Part shown: positions 53,155 to 62,360 of the stretch, in pieces
Position numbering within the stretch: position 1 is the first letter of the stretch
Layout: every line of letters starts with the position of its first letter
Assembly: GCF_014197105.1 (NCBI RefSeq)
Contig: NZ_JACIEV010000008.1
Span: 62,001 to 126,000 of the forward strand
From: Sphingomonas jinjuensis
GTDB lineage: Bacteria > Pseudomonadota > Alphaproteobacteria > Sphingomonadales > Sphingomonadaceae
Direction of reading: 5' to 3'
Length of the DNA: 64,000 nt
Notes under the pieces: generated by a model
Seen by the model: the letters and a program-made list of their open reading frames with translations, nothing else
Told to the model about the DNA's origin: nothing
Database searches by the model: none
Translations under genes and position numbers: made by a program

Positions 53155-54224
53155 GCCGCGAGCGTTGCGGTGGCGGCGGCGACGCTGCGATACAGCGCCT
53201 CGCAGCGATCGAGCCAGCGGTCGTGGGTGAACAGGCGAAGCACGCGGTTGCGCGCGATACGGCGGGGGATGGCGAGCGCCTCGACCATCGCGTCGGCGAG
53301 CGCGGCGACGTCGCAGGGCGGCGCGAACACGCCGGCCTCGCCGATCACCTCGCGCGCGGCGCCCATGTCGAAGGCGGCGACTGGCAGGCCGCAGGCCATC
53401 GCCTCCGCCGCGACGAGCCCGAACGGCTCGTCCCAGCACGGCGTGAAAACGAACAGCGAGGCGCGGCCCAGTTCCCCGGCCAGCGCGTCGCCAGCGAGAT
53501 GACCGCCATAGGCGACGCCGTCGCCGAGCAGCGGCGCGACCTCTGCCTGCCAGTAATCGGGATCCTCGATCGCGCCGAACAAGGTCAGCGGGATGCCGGC
53601 GCGCCGTGCCGCCGCCGCCGCCAGATGCGGGCCCTTGTTGGGGGTGATGCGACCGCACCACGCGGCGGTGCCGTCGCCATGTTCGCCGAACGGCCAGCGT
53701 GCGGGATCGATGCCGTTGTGGAGCACCGAGGCTTCGGCGGGCGCGCCCTTGGGCCACCAGGCGGCGAGCTGGCGCGTCGAGGTGACGGTGAGGTGGTGGC
53801 GCGGCGACGGGCTGGCGGCGACGAACCAGTGGAGCGCGTCATAGGGCGGGACGTGGAGCGAGGTGACCGTCGGCGTCACCGCCGTCCGGCACTGTTCGAG
53901 CGGGAAGCGATGGAGGCTGTTGTTGTGGACGACATCGAAGCCGCCCGCCGCGATCCGGTCGCAGGCGGCGGCATAGCCCGCGTCGAGGTGCGCGATCAGC
54001 GGCTGGGTGCCGCGATGCTCGGCCCAGGGGAAGGTCCGCTCATAATGTTCGGCGACGACGGGATCGATAGCGAAGCGCGGGTCGCTGTCGCCCGAGGCGA
54101 ACAGGACGACGTCGTGGCCGCGCCGCTGCAGCCCGTCGGCGAGATGCCAGCAGTGCGACTCCATCCCGCCGGCGAACGGCTGGGCGATCCGCTGGCGGAC
54201 ATGGGCGAGGATCGCGATCCTCAT
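53151..54224 (-). CDS. Glycosyltransferase family 4 protein
   Basis: This is a 357-residue GT-B enzyme. The N-terminus shows ILAHVRQRIAQPFAGGMESHCWHLADGL with the glycine-rich acceptor loop, a middle VVHNNSLHRF strand, and a C-terminal donor site FTPCWDEPFGLVAAEAMACGLPV with the E-x7-E motif. It likely uses UDP- or GDP-sugar with retention of configuration. ATG 54224 overlaps the upstream GT2 gene by 4 bases. Confidence 0.92.
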   Translation of the reverse strand: MRIAILAHVRQRIAQPFAGGMESHCWHLADGLQRRGHDVVLFASGDSDPRFAIDPVVAEHYERTFPWAEHRGTQPLIAHLDAGYAAACDRIAAGGFDVVHNNSLHRFPLEQCRTAVTPTVTSLHVPPYDALHWFVAASPSPRHHLTVTSTRQLAAWWPKGAPAEASVLHNGIDPARWPFGEHGDGTAAWCGRITPNKGPHLAAAAARRAGIPLTLFGAIEDPDYWQAEVAPLLGDGVAYGGHLAGDALAGELGRASLFVFTPCWDEPFGLVAAEAMACGLPVAAFDMGAAREVIGEAGVFAPPCDVAALADAMVEALAIPRRIARNRVLRLFTHDRWLDRCEALYRSVAAATATLAA

Positions 54225-55150
54225 GCGGCGGCGACGACATCCCGGTGACCCTGCGCCACCATCGCCTCCAGCTGGCGGATGACGCTGGCGGTGTTGGCAT
54301 AGGGCTGGTGGCTCTGCTGCCCGGTCAGCGCGAGATCGTCGGCATCGGGGCGGCGCAGGATGCGGATCGACTGGCCGGCGGTGTCGTCGATCAGCCCCAT
54401 CAGGCGGAAGGCGTGCAGCCAATGGCCCATGGTGCGATACCCCCATTTCGCCTCGAACAGCTCGGCGTTGCGCACCACGCTGTCGAGATGGTGGACCGGC
54501 GGCATGTGGTGGGGATGATATTGGTGATAGGCGAGGCCGCCCTTGATCCAGGCGATCGCTATGCCGTGCTGGTCGAGCGTCTTCCCGAAGTCGGTATCCT
54601 CGCCGCCATAGCCGCTGTAGCGCTCGTCGAACCCGCCGACCGCCAGGAAGGTCGCGCGACGCATCGCGAAGTTGAGCGACCAGAAGCAGCGATAGTCGGC
54701 GCAGATCTCGATGCCGCGCGGCGGCGGGCCGCGGCGGTCGGAATGGCGGACGGCGACGCTGGCGAAGCGGTCATAGTCCCAGGCGTTGGTCGCGCCGCCG
54801 GGGAGGTACATGACCTCGCCCATCAGCAGCCCGTCGAAATCGGCGATGAAGCCCGCATAGTCGGCGACGAGGCTTGGGGTCGGGATACAGTCCATGTCGA
54901 GGAACACGAGCACCTCGCCCGTCGCCAGTCGCGCCGCGGCGTTGCGCGCCGCCGCCAGCGGCAGGGCGTCGTCGGTGATACGGATCTGGCGGATCGGGAA
55001 CGACGCCTCGGGCAGGACATAATCCTCGTCCTGCATCACCGCGACGATCAGCTCGGTAGGCATGAGGGTCTGGCGGGTGAGGCCGTGGACGACGTTGACG
55101 AGGTGATCGGGGCGTCCCTTGGCCAGGGTGACGACGGAAACGGCGGTCAT
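54221..55150 (-). CDS. Glycosyltransferase family 2 protein (galactosyltransferase-type C-terminus)
   Basis: This is a 309-residue GT-A enzyme. It starts VSVVTLAKGRPDHLVNV, has FLDMDCIPTP as its DxD-type metal motif, and GGFDERYSGYGGEDTDFGKTL, the W/F-GGEDxDF pattern of Glyco_transf_7C-type enzymes such as beta-1,4-galactosyl and chondroitin-type transferases. Its closeness in the operon to the GT28-like gene suggests successive sugar additions. ATG 55150 overlaps the upstream gene by 4 bases. Confidence 0.9.
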   Translation of the reverse strand: MTAVSVVTLAKGRPDHLVNVVHGLTRQTLMPTELIVAVMQDEDYVLPEASFPIRQIRITDDALPLAAARNAAARLATGEVLVFLDMDCIPTPSLVADYAGFIADFDGLLMGEVMYLPGGATNAWDYDRFASVAVRHSDRRGPPPRGIEICADYRCFWSLNFAMRRATFLAVGGFDERYSGYGGEDTDFGKTLDQHGIAIAWIKGGLAYHQYHPHHMPPVHHLDSVVRNAELFEAKWGYRTMGHWLHAFRLMGLIDDTAGQSIRILRRPDADDLALTGQQSHQPYANTASVIRQLEAMVAQGHRDVVAAA

Positions 55151-56292
55151 AGGGGACGAGGCTCCAGCGAGGCGGGAAGGTCGGGCGCGGCGAGAGGGGC
55201 GCCGAGGCGGGTGGCGAGCGTTTCCAGCCACAGCGCGACGCGATCGGCGGGGGCGTCGTCGATCATCGCGCGCTGGGCATCGGGGCGATGGCCGGCGAGG
55301 GCTTCGTCGAGCGCTGCGCTCCACCCTTGCGCTGACGAGGGCAGGTGGGGGCGGACGCAGGCGACGCCGGCGGCGGCGAGCGCCTCCGCCTTGCGATGCT
55401 GTTCGTCGAAATAGCGCCATTCGGGCACCGCGAGCCACGGGCGGCCGGCGGCGAGAATTTGCTGGCAGGTGGTATTGCCGGTCGAGGTGATGACGAGATC
55501 GGCGGCGGCGATATAGTCGGCGGCATCGTCGACCCAGCCGCGATACTCGATATTGGCGGGCTCGGTCGCGTGCCAATCATGCTGGACCTTGCCGATCGTG
55601 ATCCAGCGCGCCGACGGGCGGGTGCGCGCGCCGACGCCGAGCGGGGCCTGGGCGAAGCCTTCGCCGCCGCCGCCCGACAGGACGAGGATCAGCTCCTCCT
55701 CGACCGCGACGCCGATCCGCTGGCGCGCGACCTCGCGCTCGGGAAGGCGGACGTCGACGCCGAGGCCGCCCGCGAAGCAGGTCTTGGCGAGGAAGGCGTC
55801 GCTCCATTCGGGCTGGGCGAGATCGGCGTGAAAGGGCGCGAGCAGCCCCGCGGCGCCGTCATAGGCGGCCTGATGGCCCGCATCGCCCCGGTCGCCGTGC
55901 TGGACGACCTTGACGTGGGGCACCGAGCAGATGCGCGCGAGCTGGGCGATTTCCGCCGAGACGTCGCAGATCAGCAGCGCCGGGTCCGCGGCGTCGAACC
56001 AGGCCGTCAGCGTCGCCATCGCGCGGCGGATGCCGGGCCAGCCGAGCGGGGCGCAGTGGAGCGTCACCGGGGTCGGCACCCAGTCGAGCGATGGCGCTTC
56101 GTCGCCGGTCGGCTCGAACAGCGAGGGCAGGCGGACGATCTCGACGTGCGGGGGCAGAGCCGGGAAGATATCGTCGCGCGCGCAGAAGATGGTCAGCGGA
56201 CGCGATGGCGGCAGCGCGTTGGCGATCGCTGCGCAGCGCTCGGCATGACCGCGGCCCTGGTGATGGACGAAATAGCCGAACGGACGTGTCAT
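55147..56292 (-). CDS. GT28/MGT-like glycosyltransferase
   Basis: This is a 381-residue GT-B protein. The N-terminal FVHHQGRGHAERCAAIANAL is the G-x-GH loop of the MurG/MGT type, and the C-terminal part has ADLVITSTGNTTCQQILAAGRPWLAVP, a nucleotide-sugar site where family members often read SxxGxxTxxEAL. It probably uses a UDP-sugar. It immediately follows the sucrose-phosphate-synthase-like gene and overlaps it by 4 bases. The acceptor is unknown. Confidence 0.85.
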   Translation of the reverse strand: MTRPFGYFVHHQGRGHAERCAAIANALPPSRPLTIFCARDDIFPALPPHVEIVRLPSLFEPTGDEAPSLDWVPTPVTLHCAPLGWPGIRRAMATLTAWFDAADPALLICDVSAEIAQLARICSVPHVKVVQHGDRGDAGHQAAYDGAAGLLAPFHADLAQPEWSDAFLAKTCFAGGLGVDVRLPEREVARQRIGVAVEEELILVLSGGGGEGFAQAPLGVGARTRPSARWITIGKVQHDWHATEPANIEYRGWVDDAADYIAAADLVITSTGNTTCQQILAAGRPWLAVPEWRYFDEQHRKAEALAAAGVACVRPHLPSSAQGWSAALDEALAGHRPDAQRAMIDDAPADRVALWLETLATRLGAPLAAPDLPASLEPRPL

Positions 56293-58313
56293 GCGGCGGC
56301 TGCCACGCTTCGCGCCCCGGCGGCCGCCTTTGGAAGGTCGAGACCAAGTGCGGCCAGCCCCTCGACGACGCCGCCTGCGTGGTGGCGCCTTGCCCGGTAC
56401 AGGCCGGCGCGGGACGGCAGCGAGGCCAGTTCGTCGGACGCATTGCCGACCAGGATTGCGTGGCCGCAGGCGGCGAGCATGTCATGATCGTTGCCGCTGT
56501 CGCCGGCGGCGACGGCGTCGGCCAGCGTCCAGCCGTGGCGGGCGGCGAAGGCGGCAATCGCGGATGCCTTGCCGCCGCTGGGCGCGAGGACGTCGATCAG
56601 GCGGCCATGCGAGAAGACGACGCGGGCCTGAAGCCCGGCATGGGTCAGCGCGCTGCGGATGCGGGCGGCATGGGCGGCGTCGCCGAAGAAGCTGATCTTG
56701 TGCGGACCCTCCGTCACGGGCGGTTGGGAGGCAAGGTCGAGCGTGTCGAGCACGGCGGCGACGCCATCGCGGTCCCACCCCGTGTCGAGCGAGCGGGCAT
56801 AGGCTTCGTCGATGCTCCAGCCGCCCTTGCCATCGGGCAGGCTCAGGGTGGTGCCGACGTCGGTGACGAAGGCATCGGGCATCGGCAGCCGCCAGCGGTT
56901 GAGAATCAGCCGTGCCGCATCGATCCCGCGGCCGGTGGCGACGATGAAGGGTTGCGACGATCGACGGCGCCACTCGGCGAAGGCGGCCGCGCCTTCGCGA
57001 CAGCCGGTGAGCGTGTTGTCGATATCGCTGGCGAGGAAGCGGGGCGTGGCCGCCGCGCCGTATAGCGCGACCGACGATCGGGCGTAGCGATCCCAGCAAT
57101 ACAGGCGGGCACCGCGACGCGCCGCCCGCTGGAGGCGATCATGGTGGGATGGATCGTTCAGGATGGCGAAGACCGCTGCGCCGATCGCGGGCTCGTCGCG
57201 CGGATCGACCAGCGTGCCGTGGCCGATCGTCCCGACGATGTCGGCCGCGCCGCCGTGGCGTGTGGCGACGACGGGGACGCCGGCCGCCGCGGCTTCGATC
57301 AGCGTCAGGCCGAAGGGTTCGTGGAGCGCCGGATTGACGAAGACGCCGCCTCGCGCCGCCAGCGCATAGAGCGCGGCGACGTCGCCGACGTCGTGGCTAG
57401 GCGGCAGGGCGACGCGGCCCTGCAACGCCGGTGTGGCGGCGAGGGCGGACAGTTCGGCGAGGATGGCGGCTTCGTCGGGGCTGGCATGCGCGTGCTGGCC
57501 GGCGAGGATGACGAGGTTGGCGGCGCGGCGCAGCCCGTCGTGCGCGGCGTAGCTGCGGACGAGAGCGGCCAGGTTCTTTTTCGCGACCGGCCGCGCGACC
57601 GCCAGGATGATGGGACGCTCGGGATGGTCGAGCCAGGTCGCGAGCTCGTCCACGAGCGTCGGCGCGGTCGGGACCAGATCGCGGCGCGGGACGCCGGGCG
57701 AGACGACATGGACGCGGGTGCCGAGCGGGACGGCATAGCCGCCGACCTGACGCTGCGCCTCGTCATCGGTCGACACCAGCACCGCCGCCGCGCCGACGAT
57801 CGCCGCGCGTTCGGCCACGATCCGCGCGTCGAGGCTATCGCCGGCGAGCTGCTGGCTGCGTTTATCGATGCCGAGCGCGTGGGGGGTGAAGACGAAGGGA
57901 ATGCCGAAGCGGCGCTGCACGGCCGCGGCGACGGCGGCGGCATCGGCGAAATGGGCGTGGACGACGTCGGGGCGCCGGGGCAGCCTCGCCAGATAGTCGC
58001 ACAGGGCGTCGGTGAAGGCCGGCAGCTCGGCGGCGAGCGCTTCCTTTTCGCAATAGTCCGGGCGGGCGGTCGCGAGCCGGCGGATGTCGAGCTTTGCCGT
58101 GATCGGTTCGTGGGCGACGGCATAGGCGTCACCCAGATGCGGGGCATGGAACAGGCGGGTGACGATCGTCACCTGATCGACGTCGGGCAATGCGGCCTGA
58201 TGCGCCGCGGCTTCGAGAACGTAGGAAATGTGGCCGCCGGTGTCGGCGGTAAGGCCGAACGAGATCGGCGGGCTCTTCAGACAGCCGCCCAACGCCACAT
58301 GCATGATGAACAA
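56289..58313 (-). CDS. Sucrose-phosphate-synthase-like glycosyltransferase fused to HAD sugar phosphatase
   Basis: This is a 674-residue two-domain protein. The GT4 part (about 1-415) opens with ISFGLTADTGGHISYVLEAA, matching the DTGGQ loop of sucrose-phosphate synthases, has donor-site lysines 245-246 (RPVAKKN) and E332-x7-E340 in HEPFGLTLIE. The C-terminal part (about 424-660) is a HAD-IIB phosphatase with D430-x-D432 (SDIDNTLTG) and GDSGNDHDML (604-613), as in sucrose-6-phosphate phosphatase. The fusion would make and dephosphorylate a disaccharide such as sucrose or mannosylfructose, or a related glycoside. The start may be TTG 58313 (AGGGGG upstream) or ATG 58304. First gene of the operon. 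Confidence 0.9.
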   Translation of the reverse strand: MFIMHVALGGCLKSPPISFGLTADTGGHISYVLEAAAHQAALPDVDQVTIVTRLFHAPHLGDAYAVAHEPITAKLDIRRLATARPDYCEKEALAAELPAFTDALCDYLARLPRRPDVVHAHFADAAAVAAAVQRRFGIPFVFTPHALGIDKRSQQLAGDSLDARIVAERAAIVGAAAVLVSTDDEAQRQVGGYAVPLGTRVHVVSPGVPRRDLVPTAPTLVDELATWLDHPERPIILAVARPVAKKNLAALVRSYAAHDGLRRAANLVILAGQHAHASPDEAAILAELSALAATPALQGRVALPPSHDVGDVAALYALAARGGVFVNPALHEPFGLTLIEAAAAGVPVVATRHGGAADIVGTIGHGTLVDPRDEPAIGAAVFAILNDPSHHDRLQRAARRGARLYCWDRYARSSVALYGAAATPRFLASDIDNTLTGCREGAAAFAEWRRRSSQPFIVATGRGIDAARLILNRWRLPMPDAFVTDVGTTLSLPDGKGGWSIDEAYARSLDTGWDRDGVAAVLDTLDLASQPPVTEGPHKISFFGDAAHAARIRSALTHAGLQARVVFSHGRLIDVLAPSGGKASAIAAFAARHGWTLADAVAAGDSGNDHDMLAACGHAILVGNASDELASLPSRAGLYRARRHHAGGVVEGLAALGLDLPKAAAGARSVAAAA

Positions 58314-58339
58314 GCGATTCCCCCTCTGTTACCAGGAGG

Positions 58340-58364
58340 AACGTCGATGCTGTCGTATCGCTCC
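58340..58364 (-). promoter_or_regulatory. Possible EcfG-type promoter of the glycosyltransferase operon
   Basis: On the minus strand GGAGC (58364-58360), a 16-base spacer and CGTT (58343-58340) differ by one base from GGAAC-N16-CGTT. The -10 ends 26 bases before TTG 58313, a fitting distance. Curiously the plus strand of the same site reads GGAAC-N16-CGCT. Confidence 0.38.
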
Positions 58365-58491
58365 CGGCGATCATCGGGCGCGGCCGGCGCAAAACCACGC
58401 GAAACCGGCATTTCGGTCAGCCATGCTAGGATTATTTCAGCTTGAGCGAGATCAACTCCCCCCAAACCGCCGCTTTTCGATGCAACCAAGG

Positions 58492-59190
58492 TCAAAGACC
58501 GAGTGGCATGACCCTTCCGAGCAGAGCGGTCGCAGCCATCGCCACGGCCCCCAACAGGGTGACGCGCAGCACCGCCTTGGCCATCGGGGCGCCGCCCGCT
58601 CTGGCGCCGATCGCGCCGAGGATGGCGAGCAGCAGCAGCGCGGCGACCGGGACGGCGACCACCGCCAGATCGCGCGCGGTCAGGGCGGCGACAAGGACGG
58701 GGATGATCGCCCCCGCGGTAAAGGCAGCGGCGGAGAAGACCGCGGCCTGGACCGGGCGCGAACCGCCATCGTCGGCAAGCCCCAATTCGTCGCGACGATG
58801 GGCGCTGAGCGCATCCTTGGCCATCATCTGCTCGGCGACGACGCGCGCTATCGCCGGCTCGACGCCGCGATCCACGTAGATTGCGGCGAGCTCGGCGGTT
58901 TCATTTTCCGGGTTTCGGTGCAGCTCGGCGGCCTCGCGGGCGAGGTCGGCGGCTTCGGTATCCGCCTGCGAACTGACCGAGACATATTCGCCCGCCGCCA
59001 TCGACAGCGCGCCGCCGACCAGCGCGGCGCTGCCGGTGAGCAGGATGGTCGAGGTGCCGACACCCGGTGCCGCGGCAACGCCGACGACGAGGCTGGACAC
59101 CGAGATGATGCCGTCGTTGGCGCCGAGCACCGCAGCACGCAGCCAGCCGGTCCGGTGAACGAGGTGGTGTTCGGTGTTGGCGGCGCTCAT
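58492..59190 (-). CDS. VIT1/CCC1-family iron/manganese transporter
   Basis: This is a 232-residue protein with five predicted helices. The first carries LRAAVLGANDGIISVSSLVVGV, the family signature; MAAGEYVSVSSQADTEAADLARE forms the end of helix 2 and start of a cytoplasmic metal-binding domain (acidic helices, about 75-145), followed by three helices. Relatives move Fe2+ or Mn2+ out of the cytoplasm or into stores. ATG 59190 overlaps the CusA-type gene by 4 bases, tying it to a metal-efflux operon. Confidence 0.9.
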   Translation of the reverse strand: MSAANTEHHLVHRTGWLRAAVLGANDGIISVSSLVVGVAAAPGVGTSTILLTGSAALVGGALSMAAGEYVSVSSQADTEAADLAREAAELHRNPENETAELAAIYVDRGVEPAIARVVAEQMMAKDALSAHRRDELGLADDGGSRPVQAAVFSAAAFTAGAIIPVLVAALTARDLAVVAVPVAALLLLAILGAIGARAGGAPMAKAVLRVTLLGAVAMAATALLGRVMPLGL

Positions 59191-62100
59191 GCGGTCTCTC
59201 CGCGCGGCGGAACGCTCGACCAGCGGCGTTCGACCCACGCGTAGAGGCTCGGCAGCAAGAGCAGCGTCAGGATGGTCGAGGTGATGATCCCGCCAATGAC
59301 GACGGTAGCGAGCGGCCGCTGCACCTCCGCCCCCGCGCCGGTCGCGATCGCCATCGGCACGAAGCCGACCGAGGCGACGAGCGCGGTCGAGAGGACGGGG
59401 CGCAGGCGATCATGGGCGCCCTGCCGCACTGCCTGGTCGACGGGCAGTGGTTCGCCCTCCCGCCCGTCGCGCAGGCTGTTGATGTGGTCGATCAGGACGA
59501 GGCCGTTGAGCATCGCGATGCCCGACAGCGCGATGAAGCCGATCGCGGCGGTGATCGAGAAGGGCATGCCGCGCAGCCACAGCGCCAAGACGCCGCCGGT
59601 GACCGCGAAGGGAATGCCGGTGTAGACGATCGCCGCCTCGCGCACGCTGCCGAGCGCGGCATAGACCAGCGCGAAGATCAGGATCAGCGCGGCCGGGACG
59701 ACGATCGAGAGCCGCTTCTGCGCCGCTTCGAGCTGGTGATACTGCCCGCCGAATTCGATGCGATAGCCGGGCGGCAGTTTCACCTGACCGTCGATCGCGG
59801 CCTTCGCCTTCTGCACATAGCCTTCGAGGTCGCTGGTCGACAGGTTGACCATCAGCGCGGCGCGGCGGTTGGTGTCGTCGTGAAGGATCGGCTCGACGAT
59901 CCGCGTTTCTTGTAACCGGGCGACGCGCGACAGCGGTACCATGCCATAGTCGCCGACGCGAAGCGGCAGCGCGAGGATCGCCGAGGGATCGGCGCGCAGC
60001 GATTCGGGCATGCGGATAACGATGGCGTGGCGCGCGGGGCCATGGGGGATGAAGCCGACCTCCGCCCCCGCCAGCGCGTCGCGGATCGCGTCGTTGACCG
60101 CCTGCGTGCCGAGGCCGAGCCGGAGCAGCGCGGCATGGTCGAGCTGGATGACGATGCTCTTGGGGCGGCCGGCGGTTTCGAACTCGACGCCCTCGGTGCC
60201 GGGCAGCTTTTCCAGGATCGCCTTGGCCTTCGCTGCGGCGCGTTCGAGCGTGTCGTAATCGTCGCCGAACACCTTGACCGACACGTCGGCGCGGACGCCC
60301 TCGAGCATCTCGTTGAAGCGCATCTCGATCGGCTGGGCGAATTCGAAGTTCTGGCTCCTGTAGACGCGCTGCGCCACCTTCTCGATGCCGGCGATCAGTT
60401 CCTGCTTGGTCCGCGGCATGCCGTCGCCGGTGGGCCAGTCCTTCATCGGGCCATAGAAGATATAGAGGTCGTTCTGCTCGGGCGGCATCGGATCGGTCGC
60501 GACCTCGCTGGTGCCGATGCGCGAGAAGGTGTGGGTGATTTGCGGATAGGCGCGGCGGATCGCGATCTCGGTCTGCCTCTCGATCGACAGGCTCTGTTCG
60601 AGCGACATGCCGACCGGGCGATAGACCATCGCGGTGATGGCGCCTTCGTCGAGTTGCGGCGTGAATTGCGAGCCGAGCGTCTTGAACGCGAGGAAGGTCG
60701 CGGCGAGCAGCGCCAGTGCGCCGATCACGAGCAGCGCGGGATGCGCTAGCGCGCGCTCCAATGCCGGGGTGTAGACGCGCTCGGCGACGCCGACGAAGCC
60801 CTTCGCGCGGCCCTCGTCATCGCCGTGCGTCGCGGGTGCGTGCAGCAGCCAGGCCGACAGCGCGGGGACGATGGTGAAGGTCCAGAACAGCCCGGCGACG
60901 ATCGCCAGCATCACCGCCTGCGCCATCGGCTGGAACAGCTTGCCCTCGACCCCGCCGAGGCTGAGCACGGGGACGTAGACGAGCGCGATGATCGCGATGC
61001 CGAAGAAGGTCGGCCGCGCCACCATCCGGGCGGCATGGGCGACGGTGTCGCGGCGCTCCTCGGCCGTCAGGTCCTCGCCCTTCTCGCGGCGGCGGACGGC
61101 CATCAGGCGAAGGCTGTTCTCGACCACGACGATGGCGCCGTCGACGATCAGGCCGAAGTCGAGCGCGCCGAGGCTCATCAGGTTACCTGACACCCCGATC
61201 GCATGCATGCCGGTGACGGTGACGAGGAAGGCGAGCGGGATGACGAGCGCGACGATGAGCGCCGCGCGCCAATTGCCCATGACGAGCAGCAGCACCAGCG
61301 CGACGAGCAGCGCGCCTTCGCCCAGGTTCCGCTCGACGGTGGAGATGGTGCGGTCGACCAGATCGGCGCGGCTGTACTGGCGATCGATCACCATGCCCTT
61401 GGGAACCGCGGCCTGAATGCCCGGCAGCGCCTGTTCGACGGCGAGCGCCGTCTCGCGGCTGTTCTGGCCGACCAGCATCATCACGGTGCCCAGCACGGTT
61501 TCGCGCCCGTTCTGGGTCGCGGCACCCTGGCGCGGCGCCGAGCCGATGACGACATCGGCGAGATCACGGACCTGGAGCGGCAGGACGCCACCGGCGAACT
61601 TGACCGGAATGGCGCCGATCTGCGTCGCGTTCATCACCCGCGCGTCGGTGCGGACGGTGAAGCGCTCAGCGCCGCGACGGACGATGCCGCCGCCGGCATT
61701 CTCGACGTTCTTCGCGACCGCGGCGGCGAGCTCTCCGGCGGTGACGCCGTGCATCGTCAGCCGGACGGGATCGGGCTCGACGACGAACTGTTGCTCCAGC
61801 CCGCCGTTCGAATTGACGTCGGCGACGCCGGGCACGCCGCGCAGCATCGGGCGAACGGTATATTCCTGCGCCTCGTACAGCTCCATGAGCTGGCGCTGGC
61901 GATCCATGCCGGGCGGCGGGCGGCGCCATTCGAGCGTGTAGTAATAGATTTCGCCGAGCCCGGTCGTGATCGGGGCGAGTTGCGGCGTGCTGCCGGGCGG
62001 CAGCTGGTTCTGGACGGCGGTGATCCGTTCGGTGACGAGCTGGCGCGCCTTCAGCTGGTCGGTGCCGTCCTTGTAGAGCAGCGTGACCTGGCTGAGTCCG

Positions 62101-62360
62101 GTCTTGGTCAGCGAGCGAGTCTGGTCGAGGCCCGGCTGGCCGCCCATCGCGCGCTCGATCGGCTGGGTGACGAGGCGCTCGATCTCTTCGGGCGCGAGGG
62201 CGGGAACCTGGGTATTGATCTGCACCTGCACCCCGGTGATGTCGGGGATGGCGTCGATCTGGAGATTGGCGAACGACCACAGGCCGACCGCGGCGACCAG
62301 CGCGGTCACCAGCGCCACCGCCAGGCGATGGTGAGTGACGTAATCGAGCCAGCGGTTCAT
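59187..62360 (-). CDS. HME-RND efflux pump, CusA/CzcA family
   Basis: This is a 1057-residue inner-membrane RND transporter with 12 helices and two large periplasmic loops. It starts NRWLDYVTHHRLAVALVTALV, and the fourth-helix motif LGALDFGLIVDGAIVVVEN holds the proton-relay acids characteristic of heavy-metal exporters (CzcA/CusA). Also visible are FVPMAIATGAGAEVQRPLATVVIGG and the closing ASLYAW-like end. It would export divalent or monovalent metals with a TolC-type channel. No membrane-fusion gene lies next to it. It overlaps TolC and VIT genes by 4 bases each. Confidence 0.94.
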   Translation of the reverse strand: MNRWLDYVTHHRLAVALVTALVAAVGLWSFANLQIDAIPDITGVQVQINTQVPALAPEEIERLVTQPIERAMGGQPGLDQTRSLTKTGLSQVTLLYKDGTDQLKARQLVTERITAVQNQLPPGSTPQLAPITTGLGEIYYYTLEWRRPPPGMDRQRQLMELYEAQEYTVRPMLRGVPGVADVNSNGGLEQQFVVEPDPVRLTMHGVTAGELAAAVAKNVENAGGGIVRRGAERFTVRTDARVMNATQIGAIPVKFAGGVLPLQVRDLADVVIGSAPRQGAATQNGRETVLGTVMMLVGQNSRETALAVEQALPGIQAAVPKGMVIDRQYSRADLVDRTISTVERNLGEGALLVALVLLLVMGNWRAALIVALVIPLAFLVTVTGMHAIGVSGNLMSLGALDFGLIVDGAIVVVENSLRLMAVRRREKGEDLTAEERRDTVAHAARMVARPTFFGIAIIALVYVPVLSLGGVEGKLFQPMAQAVMLAIVAGLFWTFTIVPALSAWLLHAPATHGDDEGRAKGFVGVAERVYTPALERALAHPALLVIGALALLAATFLAFKTLGSQFTPQLDEGAITAMVYRPVGMSLEQSLSIERQTEIAIRRAYPQITHTFSRIGTSEVATDPMPPEQNDLYIFYGPMKDWPTGDGMPRTKQELIAGIEKVAQRVYRSQNFEFAQPIEMRFNEMLEGVRADVSVKVFGDDYDTLERAAAKAKAILEKLPGTEGVEFETAGRPKSIVIQLDHAALLRLGLGTQAVNDAIRDALAGAEVGFIPHGPARHAIVIRMPESLRADPSAILALPLRVGDYGMVPLSRVARLQETRIVEPILHDDTNRRAALMVNLSTSDLEGYVQKAKAAIDGQVKLPPGYRIEFGGQYHQLEAAQKRLSIVVPAALILIFALVYAALGSVREAAIVYTGIPFAVTGGVLALWLRGMPFSITAAIGFIALSGIAMLNGLVLIDHINSLRDGREGEPLPVDQAVRQGAHDRLRPVLSTALVASVGFVPMAIATGAGAEVQRPLATVVIGGIITSTILTLLLLPSLYAWVERRWSSVPPRGETA

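Noticed and set aside
58277-58495. 72-codon minus-strand frame between the VIT gene and the glycosyl operon
   Set aside because: It runs into the start of the synthase gene in another frame and has no ribosome-binding site or family resemblance.
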